Positions 1-5,136 of a stretch of DNA of 5,576 bases are shown piece by piece. Numbering within the stretch: position 1 is the stretch's first letter; each line of letters starts with the position of its first letter. Under the pieces are notes generated by a model. It had not been told where the DNA came from. It worked only from the letters and a program-made list of their open reading frames with translations, and did no database searches. Source of the stretch: CAYLJO01 sp964383905 (GTDB taxonomy: Bacteria > Acidobacteriota > Blastocatellia > Pyrinomonadales > Pyrinomonadaceae); the NCBI GenBank assembly GCA_964383905.1, contig CAYLJO010000327.1, forward strand, positions 1-5,576. The letters run 5' to 3'. The position numbers and the translations under genes were made by a program.

Positions 1-64
1 TGTCACGAGATGGGGTTGAATATATTCTCAAACAGGCAGCGACCGGATTCCCTCCATGACCCCT

Positions 65-1093
65 TTACTTTTTATACCTATCAGGGTAGTTTTTCCGTCG
101 TTCCTTTGCCAGCTCTTTCAATGTCTTCACAAGATTATCGCCGCCACCATAGTCAAAGTTCGTGATCAGCCATGTGTCGTTCGATTGTGTGAGCCGAACT
201 TGAATCTTCACAGGCCCAACTGTGACCGGGACGAGCGCATCATTTCCTTCACGCGTCGCTGTCCCGATTGAACAGCCTTGGACATAATCCTGCATATCAG
301 TAAACGGATCGACGTCGAGGCCGGTGACCCCTTCTCCTTCTAAGGCCACCGATTCACGACGATCGGCTTCCCACAGAGCGCGTAGCTCTGGAGAGAACTG
401 TGCGCGATGGCGTTTGAATGTGCCTTCTTCGACCTGCCCGTGCGCAAAGAAGTCGCGGTAGATCGTATCTACGACCGCTGCAGGGTCGGACGTTACTATC
501 ACCTCGCTGCCGGCGGCGGCTTGCTCGCCTCCGTTCTCTTTGATATACGTGCCGTCGAGCACGACATTGAACTTGCAGGCTTGCTCCGCCTTCACTTCTG
601 CATTGTCGCCGTCGAAAGTGATCATCACGCGGCACTCGCTGCCCTGTCCTGTAAACACTCTCGCCGTCGACCTGTTCCCATGCAGAGTTGCCTCCCCCAC
701 TTCACTAAGATCCGCGTCCATAGTTTCCTCGCCGCTAACACGGTGCGTGTAACAGCCGGCGAGGGAGATGCCGAGCTTGCCGCCGCGTTTAGCTTCGACT
801 TTGAGAGTGTTGTCGTAACCTCCTTCGCCGGGTCGGTAACTCTTGTAACGGTACGTCCCGGCCACTGATGCTGCCGTAACTACGGGTTGCCTGGTGGGCT
901 GCTCCCGAGCCGCGGATCCATTCTTATCCAACTCCGGCCCATTGACCGGTTGCGGCACATTGGCATTCGGGACCTCATTCTTCTTCGTCAGCCTTTCAGT
1001 CAACTTACAGCCCGTTAAGGCGAACGCCATTAAAAACATGCATGCGCTGGTGATAAATGGGTCGCGCCAGAGTTTCGCCAAACGATCTAACAT
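65..1093 (-). CDS. Lipoprotein with a C-terminal DUF3828-like domain
   Basis: The 342-residue protein is complete. A basic start (residues 1-10), a hydrophobic stretch (12-26) and the lipobox L-T-G-C with Cys29 mark a lipoprotein signal. Lys30 after the cysteine, not Asp, would favour outer-membrane sorting by the E. coli rule. A low-complexity Asn/Pro/Thr linker spans about 35-75. Residues about 76-184 look like a beta-rich domain beginning V-A-G-T-Y with Cys114, Cys154 and Cys173. Residues about 203-315 resemble DUF3828: an S-P-E-L-R-A-L-W segment (234-241), D-V-D-P-F-T-D-M-Q-D (260-269) and a W-L-I-T-N-F end (308-313). The tail (320-342) is Lys/Arg-rich and probably helical. The ATG at 1093 is fixed by an AGGAGG site five bases upstream. 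The gene stands alone, with no partner in the window. The exact function is unknown; the lipoprotein call is firm and the DUF3828 assignment is from memory of the family. Confidence 0.85.
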   Translation of the reverse strand: MLDRLAKLWRDPFITSACMFLMAFALTGCKLTERLTKKNEVPNANVPQPVNGPELDKNGSAAREQPTRQPVVTAASVAGTYRYKSYRPGEGGYDNTLKVEAKRGGKLGISLAGCYTHRVSGEETMDADLSEVGEATLHGNRSTARVFTGQGSECRVMITFDGDNAEVKAEQACKFNVVLDGTYIKENGGEQAAAGSEVIVTSDPAAVVDTIYRDFFAHGQVEEGTFKRHRAQFSPELRALWEADRRESVALEGEGVTGLDVDPFTDMQDYVQGCSIGTATREGNDALVPVTVGPVKIQVRLTQSNDTWLITNFDYGGGDNLVKTLKELAKERRKNYPDRYKK

Positions 1094-1098
1094 GGCTC

Positions 1099-1104
1099 CC
1101 TCCT
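1099..1104 (-). promoter_or_regulatory. Ribosome binding site of the lipoprotein gene
   Basis: On the minus strand AGGAGG lies five bases before the ATG at 1093. It is a full consensus site and decides this start. Confidence 0.8.
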
Positions 1105-1141
1105 CTCTATGTGTGCGTTATGACGAGAACTACAGTACCCT

Positions 1142-1170
1142 GGTCACAATCCCGAACCGGGAAAGTGATC
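1142..1170. repeat. 29-nt interrupted inverted repeat upstream of the lipoprotein gene
   Basis: GGTCAC (1142-1147) pairs with GTGATC (1165-1170), allowing one G-T. After an AA/AA bulge, TCCCG (1150-1154) pairs with CGGGA (1158-1162) around an AAC loop. The dyad centre is 63 bases upstream of the ATG at 1093. No T-run follows on either strand, so it is not an intrinsic terminator. It could be a repressor or activator operator or a 5' leader hairpin; the sequence does not decide which. Confidence 0.5.
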
Positions 1171-1254
1171 ACAGCAGTCGCTCTTTATCTTGCATGGACG
1201 AAAAGGTTCGGTGAAGTCTACTCCCTCGCTTGCGATCTTTATCGCTATCACTGC

Positions 1255-1274
1255 GGTTGTGTTGCGAAAATTAT
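1255..1274 (+). repeat. Terminal inverted repeat of IS6-family remnant 1
   Basis: GGTTGTGTTGCGAAAATTAT is almost identical to the first 20 bases of the second remnant at 4798 (one difference). It lies just beyond the transposase C-terminus, as IS6-family ends do. The usual IS6 end starts GGTTCTGTTGCAAA or close to it. No matching opposite end is present in the window. Confidence 0.7.
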
Positions 1275-1546
1275 ATTGGACGCAAGAAGGTCCTCACCCA
1301 ATCTTGCCTTATGCTGTGCGTCTCCAAAGAGACTCTCGACCAAGCCTTCGCCTGCGCTACCACGTCCCTTCCTTCAATCCTCTTGACCTGCCCTTTCCTC
1401 ATCATGTGCATTGCCTCGACCCCTTCCGGTGTTCTCTCCGCCTCGGTGGAACGAGCGGAAGCACTGCATCGCGCTCGCCACCTCCGCCTGATGAAGCGGT
1501 GGTCCTGTTCCACGATGTTGGTCAGATATTTTGTCCGCCGTAAGTG
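1255..1546 (-). pseudogene. IS6-family transposase C-terminal remnant 1
   Basis: Reading the minus strand from 1546 gives the C-terminal third of an IS6/IS26-type DDE transposase: K-Y-L-T-N-I-V-E-Q-D-H-R-F-I, then A-M-Q-C-F-R-S-F-H, then G-V-E-A-M-H-M-M-R-K-G-Q-V-K-R. The catalytic Glu region is the V-E-Q-D-H part. These blocks fall in different frames: a shift before A-M-Q-C-F, a return after R-S-F-H, and another shift before V-E-S-L-F-G near the end, so the gene is dead. A TGA sits just upstream of the first block, and the N-terminal two thirds and the other IS end are missing. It is the same type as the remnant at 4798-5015 but clearly diverged from it, which argues for an old insertion. 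Confidence 0.82.
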
Positions 1547-1550
1547 AGAT

Positions 1551-1753
1551 GGTCAAGTTTTTCCGGTCACACCTATTCACGGATAGCATTATGCTTACTC
1601 AACTACTGCTCCGCTTTTCCGATGTCCCTGTCACCTGTGATATCCATGAACGGCAGGTGCAGTTTCCGTAAAGCCTTCCACCGACACTCCACAATCACAC
1701 ATAAGACCACCCAGTTGTGTCCCCACAGCCAACTCGTCACTGCGTTCTGGCGT
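1551..1753. other. Unassigned spacer between two gene remnants
   Basis: No credible reading frame is seen. On the minus strand it connects the arginase-family remnant to the IS6 remnant and has stops in all relevant frames. Part of it (about 1655-1690) resembles about 5039-5073 next to the other IS6 remnant; see findings. It may be a decayed continuation of either neighbour. Confidence 0.5.
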
Positions 1754-1969
1754 CTCGGCAAGCAGTTCAGATAACTCAAACTGCGTTCGGATTTCCGCCC
1801 GAAACTCGGTTTTAGATTCAACCAATTCAAGCCAAACTTCGTGACCGTCAGCCTGCAAAACCTCAGCTAAGCCGTTGGCGACAAAATGCTCCGGTCCGCT
1901 TCCCATGCGAACGCTCCTGTTTCCAGAATCCTAAGGGACTTGGATTACTTGTACTTTCTTATCTCTCAT
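1754..1969 (-). pseudogene. Arginase/agmatinase-family N-terminal remnant
   Basis: From ATG at 1969 the minus strand reads V-Q-V-I-Q-V-P, a TAG stop (1931-1933), then D-S-G-N-R-S-V-R-M-G-S-G-P-E-H-F and on through G-L-A-E-V-L-Q-A-D-G-H-E-V to F-E-L-S-E-L-L-A-E. The pattern V-P-Y-D-S-G followed by R-M-G-x-G-P-E-x-F is the start of a ureohydrolase (arginase) family group, so the TAG most likely replaced a Tyr codon. About 71 codons are recognisable out of a usual 270-300. The metal-binding G-D-H-S and D-x-D-x-H motifs are not present in the window. No ribosome binding site is evident before 1969. Downstream the frame dissolves before the IS6 remnant. Family recognition is from memory of the motif, so it is moderately sure; inactivity is sure. 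Confidence 0.62.
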
Positions 1970-2075
1970 CAGCGTTATCAACTGTGCAATTACTCTGTCA
2001 AAGAGCCAGGAGGCGAGGGTGGGCCATGGCGAAGTCTGAGCCCATCCTTCTTGCATGCGTCTCTCGGCCGCAATA

Positions 2076-2116
2076 TTTAATCAAAACTTAACAGGTGATT
2101 AACGCAACCGTCATAA
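2076..2116 (+). promoter_or_regulatory. Putative PHO box (11-bp-period direct repeats)
   Basis: Three 8-bp units, TTTAATCA (2076-2083), CTTAACAG (2087-2094) and ATTAACGC (2098-2105), are separated by exactly three bases each, giving an 11-bp period. A fourth, weaker unit CGTCATAA (2109-2116) keeps the phase and resembles the E. coli half-site CTGTCATA. Known PhoB/PhoP/SphR-type response regulators bind tandem repeats of this spacing; cyanobacterial boxes are CTTAACCT-like and the B. subtilis PhoP repeat is TT(A/T/C)ACA-like. The array ends seven bases before a -10 candidate of a secreted phosphodiesterase gene, which suits phosphate-starvation activation. The regulator itself is not in the window. 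Confidence 0.5.
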
Positions 2117-2122
2117 GACCCT

Positions 2123-2128
2123 GATAGT
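2123..2128 (+). promoter_or_regulatory. Candidate -10 element of the phosphodiesterase gene
   Basis: GATAGT matches TATAAT at four of six positions. TTAACG at 2099-2104, 18 bases upstream, can serve as a weak -35 and is also part of the third PHO-box-like repeat. Transcription would start near 2135, leaving a leader of about 28 bases. A weak -35 overlapped by activator sites is typical of PhoB-type promoters. Confidence 0.35.
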
Positions 2129-2154
2129 AGTGCGCTGCCGTCTCAATTTTAGAA

Positions 2155-2158
2155 GGAG
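2155..2158 (+). promoter_or_regulatory. Ribosome binding site of the phosphodiesterase gene
   Basis: GGAG, within AAGGAGAG, lies five bases before ATG 2164 and supports that start. A second ATG two codons on (2170) would be less well spaced. Confidence 0.7.
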
Positions 2159-2163
2159 AGCTT

Positions 2164-3693
2164 ATGAATATGAAAAGAACCATTTTTCTCTCGTGTTTAT
2201 TGTCATGCGCGCTCTGTTTCTCCAGTCTCTTTTCCCTCACTCGGGCGAAATCCTCGCCTCCGGGTGAGTTCAGAGGGCGTCCCTCTATAGATCGGGTTTT
2301 GCTGCTCAGCGTCGATGGCCTGCATGCCGTTGACCTAGCAATCTTTGTGAAGTTTCACCCGAACTCTGCCCTCGCCCATCTGAGTAACATGGGCATCACC
2401 TATACGAACGCTTCCACGTCGAAGCCTTCAGACTCTTTCCCCGGACTTCTATCGATGACCACCGGCGGGGGGCCATTTTCCACAGGAGTTTTCTACGACG
2501 ATTCGTTTGATCGCAACCTGTCACCCCCGGGCTCAAATTGTGACGCCATCGGTACAGAAGTTAATTACAGCGAATTTATTGATAAGAATCCCGACGCGCT
2601 TGATGCGGGAGGCGGGATTGACCCGGCGAAGCTTCCGCTTGATCCGTCAAATGGATGTACGCCTGTTTACCCACACAGCTACTTGCGCGTGAATACCATC
2701 TTTGAGGTGATCCGAGATGCCGGCCTTCGTACTGCCTGGTCTGACAAGCACCCTTCTTACGAGATCCTCAACGGCCCTTCCGGGGCAGGCATAGATGATC
2801 TTTACACCCCCGAGATTAACGCCAACGGTATAACCGGCAGCGTGGCTAAAACTGAGGCCTATGACGACCTTAAGGTCCAGGCGATACTCAATGAGATCAA
2901 CGGCAAAGACCACACCGGAGCAGAGGATGTCGGAGTGCCGGCGATCTTCGGCATGAACTTCCAGGCGGTCAGCGTCGGGCAGAAGCTGGCGAGCGGAGGC
3001 TACGCCGATGCCATTGGCAACCCGAGCCCGTCCTTACAAGATGCGCTTAACCATACAGATCAATCGATCGGCCAGATGGTCGACGCGTTGCGCGCACAAG
3101 GTCTCTTATCTTCGACCCTGATCATCGTGACGGCCAAGCACGGTCAGACGCCCATCGACAGGCAAAAGAGTCAGATCATCAATGATGGAACAATCCCCGA
3201 TCTGGTCAATCAAGTGCAGCCCGACCTGTTTGCTTTTGCGGTCCAGGATGATATTTCGCTGATCTGGCTGCGCGACCAGAGCCTAACAGAAGATGTAGTG
3301 GAGAAACTCTCGGCCAATGAGGGACCGGCTAGGATTGATGAGATTCTCGCCCGAGACGCTTTGAAGCAGCTCTACAGAGATCCGCTTAAGGACTCTCGTA
3401 CCCCGGATATTATTGTGCTGCCCAATTTTGGGGTTATCTACGCCGGTTCGAAGAGCACGAAAATCGCCGAGCACGGCGGATTTAATAGGACGGACACCAA
3501 CGTGGCGCTGCTGGTCTCCAACCCGCAGTTCAAGCGAGGGAAAAAGATCGTGTCACCGGTGGAGACTTACCAGATCGCACCGACCATCCTGGGAGCGCTC
3601 GGGCTCGATCCGCAATCTCTTCAGGCGGTGCGAATCGAGAAGACCCAGACCTTGCCAGGCTTAAACCTGAGCGTTGATGAAGATGGCAGATAA
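2164..3693 (+). CDS. Secreted alkaline-phosphatase-superfamily phosphodiesterase (type I phosphodiesterase/nucleotide pyrophosphatase-like)
   Basis: The protein has 509 residues and is complete. A Sec signal peptide (residues 1-28: basic start, hydrophobic 7-25, likely cleavage after T-R-A) sends it to the periplasm or outside. The fold is seen in R-V-L-L-L-S-V-D-G-L (metal ligand Asp51), the nucleophile loop K-P-S-D-S-F-P-G (87-94, probably Ser91), T-D-Q-S-I-G (298-303), I-I-V-T-A-K-H-G-Q (320-328, His326), A-E-H-G-G-F (435-440, His437) and the closing I-A-P-T-I-L-G-A-L-G-L (471-481). Such enzymes hydrolyse phosphate mono- or diesters or nucleotide pyrophosphates; the substrate is unknown. 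Two usual ligand spots differ: Lys325 where nucleotide pyrophosphatases have Asp, and no D-x-x-x-H motif in the 262-273 region (F-G-M-N-F-Q-A-V-S-V-G-Q). I believe a wider bacterial and fungal subfamily shares this. Cys126 and Cys165 could form a disulfide. It is a single gene, probably phosphate-regulated through the upstream repeats; no terminator is visible before the convergent pseudogene. Confidence 0.88.
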   Translation: MNMKRTIFLSCLLSCALCFSSLFSLTRAKSSPPGEFRGRPSIDRVLLLSVDGLHAVDLAIFVKFHPNSALAHLSNMGITYTNASTSKPSDSFPGLLSMTTGGGPFSTGVFYDDSFDRNLSPPGSNCDAIGTEVNYSEFIDKNPDALDAGGGIDPAKLPLDPSNGCTPVYPHSYLRVNTIFEVIRDAGLRTAWSDKHPSYEILNGPSGAGIDDLYTPEINANGITGSVAKTEAYDDLKVQAILNEINGKDHTGAEDVGVPAIFGMNFQAVSVGQKLASGGYADAIGNPSPSLQDALNHTDQSIGQMVDALRAQGLLSSTLIIVTAKHGQTPIDRQKSQIINDGTIPDLVNQVQPDLFAFAVQDDISLIWLRDQSLTEDVVEKLSANEGPARIDEILARDALKQLYRDPLKDSRTPDIIVLPNFGVIYAGSKSTKIAEHGGFNRTDTNVALLVSNPQFKRGKKIVSPVETYQIAPTILGALGLDPQSLQAVRIEKTQTLPGLNLSVDEDGR

Positions 3694-3741
3694 GTGACGG
3701 GTGAAGTTGCGCGTCCACTTATTCCGTTTGAAGCCACCGCA

Positions 3742-4036
3742 ACTCTCGGCCGAACCGCCGAAGAAACCCTCAATGAGATCTTTGACGGCGTGCCCCGCGA
3801 CTTTCTTGCGGCTGACGGCGGTTAGTAATAGAAGGCCCGATCCTTCGAGCGCGCGCGTGACCTTCTTGTTGCGGTGGGGCACATTGGGCAGCGTCTGGAC
3901 CGTGGTATAGGCCAGTAGGCGACCGAGCCCCGCTGCTGCACGGTCTGGACGGTGGCCGGGCCCCGGTCTCCCACGGTACGTTCATGACCTCGGTCTCAAG
4001 GGGCGTGAGGTGCGCGCCCTTCTTTTTCGGTGACAT
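3742..4036 (-). pseudogene. BlaI/MecI-family transcriptional repressor pseudogene
   Basis: On the minus strand from ATG 4036 the start reads M-S-P-K-K-K-G-A-H-L-T-P-L-E-T-E-V-M-N-V, the typical N-terminus of a BlaI-type winged-helix repressor. After W-E-T-G the frame changes (near 3960) to A-T-V-Q-T-V-Q-Q. It changes again near 3910 to A-Y-T-T-V-Q-T-L, the DNA-recognition part, followed by K-K-V-T-R-A-L-E-G, V-S-R-K-K-V-A-G-H-A-V-K-D-L-I and F-G-G-S-A-E-S. Homology then stops about 20-25 residues short of a full BlaI (about 125 residues). At least two indels make it non-functional. Working relatives repress beta-lactamase or M56 peptidase genes, but no such partner is left here. Its upstream side is occupied by the IS982 remnant 50-90 bases away. 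No clear ribosome binding site is seen. Confidence 0.85.
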
Positions 4037-4113
4037 CGCAACTTACGTTGATTGCCAGTTGGCGTTCATAGGCTGAGAGCCCGAAAATAGGGTTGACTCA
4101 AAACCAACTTTGC

Positions 4114-4118
4114 AGGAG
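4114..4118 (+). promoter_or_regulatory. Ribosome binding site of the IS982-family transposase remnant
   Basis: AGGAG lies six bases before ATG 4125 and favours this start over the in-frame TTG at 4110. Confidence 0.6.
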
Positions 4119-4124
4119 CAGCCC

Positions 4125-4797
4125 ATGAACGCCGTATGGATTATAACGGTCTTTGTCATTCTTGATGAATCGCTCACCAAGGGCTCTCATCAAGACCACC
4201 AACTTTCTCAAGTCGGTGATTCGGAAGTCTTGACGGTCGCGGTGGTGGCCGCCAAGTATTTCCAGAATTATCACGAACGCGCTCTCTTGATGCTCAGAGA
4301 GGGCCACTACCTGTCTGGAAACTTGAGCCTCGCGCGCTTCAACCGTCGCCCGCACGCATGTCGTCGGTGGTTGGAGGTCGGCACCCAAGTGTTGTGTGAA
4401 GTGGCAATGCGCGGCGAACTCTTTATTATTGACAGCATCCCGCTGCCGGTCTGTAAAAGGGTGCGGGCGCGGCGGTGTGGCAAAGTCAGAGGCTTGGATT
4501 ATGGCGGTTATTGTCCGGCGAAGAAAGAAAAGTTCTTCGCTTTCAGGCTGCAGTTGATCCGCAATGAAGCGGGCGCGCCAGTGAGTTACGACTTGATAGC
4601 CGCCCGCTTTCATGACCTGACGCCTCTGCATGATTTGGCGTTCGTTTTGCCGCCGCGCGCCAGGCTGTTCGGCGATAAAGGCACATTAGCGAAGATGATG
4701 CGCAGACAATCGAGGTGGAGACGGGGGTTTGCGAGTGATCGCCGCCCGTCACAAAAACATGGAAGCGCTTGAGTGGGTTGATGAGTATGAGTTGAAG
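4125..4797 (+). pseudogene. IS982-family transposase, frameshifted and truncated
   Basis: From ATG 4125 an open frame shows G-Y/H-Y-L-S-G, R-F-N-R-R-P-H-A, then F-I-I-D-S-I-P-L-P-V-C (first catalytic Asp, residue 103), R-A-R-R-C-G-K-V-R-G, D-Y-G-G-Y-C-x-A-K-K-E-K-F-F, F-H-D-L-T-P-L-H and L-F-G-D-K-G (second Asp, residue 184). This is the IS982 transposase pattern. After 4682 one base is missing: adding it restores G-D-K-G-Y-I-S-E-D-D-A-Q-T-I-E-V-E-T-G-V. Another base is lost near 4731, after which I-A-A-R-H-K-N-M-E-A-L-E-W-V-D-E-Y-E-L follows. Then the IS6-family terminal repeat begins at 4798 and the last 60-70 residues are gone. The element's left end may lie in the TAGGGTTGACTCAAAACC at 4088-4105, but no right end exists to compare. 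It is inactive. Confidence 0.85.
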
Positions 4798-4817
4798 GGC
4801 TGTGTTGCGAAAATTAT
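4798..4817 (+). repeat. Terminal inverted repeat of IS6-family remnant 2
   Basis: GGCTGTGTTGCGAAAATTAT differs from the remnant-1 end at 1255 by one base. It abuts the truncated IS982 transposase exactly, marking the insertion junction. The partner end and target duplication cannot be found in the window. Confidence 0.75.
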
Positions 4818-5015
4818 TTCAGACGCCAGAAGGTCCTCGCCCACTCCTGCCTGATGCAGCCTTCTGGAAGAGACTTTCGACAAACTTCGCCTGCCCCATC
4901 GTGTCCCTCCCGTCCAGCCTTTTGACCCGCCCCTTCCTCAGCATGTGCATAGCTTCGACCCCTTCTATCGCTCTCTCCGCGGTGTGGAACGAGCGAAAAG
5001 TTTGCATCGCTCGCG
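4798..5015 (-). pseudogene. IS6-family transposase C-terminal remnant 2
   Basis: The minus strand reads R-A-M-Q-T-F-R-S-F-H-T-A-E-R, G-V-E-A-M-H-M-L-R-K-G-R-V-K-R-L-D-G-R-D and G-Q-A-K-F-V-E-S-L-F, ending at a TGA (4819-4821). That is the last 65 or so residues of an IS6/IS26-type transposase. Unlike remnant 1, this part is in one frame. Upstream of about 5015 the family sequence (the V-E-Q-D-H-R-F-I-K block) is missing, replaced by unrelated M-K-M-R-R-V-L-P-K-N. Without the DDE core it cannot act. The end sequence and tail are clearly alike between the two remnants but well diverged, so they are not a recent duplication. Confidence 0.82.
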
Positions 5016-5136
5016 TATTGCCATCCGCATCTTTCTCACAGGTTAAGTTCTTCGGTAAAACCCTCCGCATCTTCAAATGGCTCGGATTTGATCACCTATC
5101 GCCATCCTCTTTCAAGCAGCATGGTGGCGCCGGCTT
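5016..5136. other. Spacer between IS6 remnant 2 and the right-edge gene
   Basis: No gene is visible. About 5039-5073 resembles a stretch next to IS6 remnant 1 (see findings). No terminator for the minus-strand gene ending at 5137 could be identified; a GC-rich repeat at 5127-5154 overlaps its stop but lacks a T-run. Confidence 0.4.

Noticed and set aside
1..64. Possible terminator after the lipoprotein gene
   Set aside because: No stem followed by a T-run is visible on the minus strand in the 64 bases available.
407..868. 153-codon plus-strand open frame
   Set aside because: It is antisense to the lipoprotein gene, which has a signal peptide, lipobox and strong ribosome binding site. The plus-strand translation has no domain features.
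1118..1125. CGTCATAA on the minus strand upstream of the lipoprotein gene, the same 8-mer as the fourth PHO-box-like unit
   Set aside because: It is a single copy without phased neighbours and at a different distance from the start codon, so I do not extend phosphate control to the lipoprotein gene.
1190..1547. Overlapping plus-strand open frames of 105-117 codons
   Set aside because: They cover the antisense of the IS6 transposase remnant and have no recognisable content.
4029..4124. Possible BlaI operator between the two remnants
   Set aside because: No TACA-TGTA type dyad is seen; the region probably includes the IS982 left end instead.
4098..4631. 177-codon minus-strand open frame
   Set aside because: It lies opposite the IS982-family transposase, whose catalytic motifs are on the plus strand.
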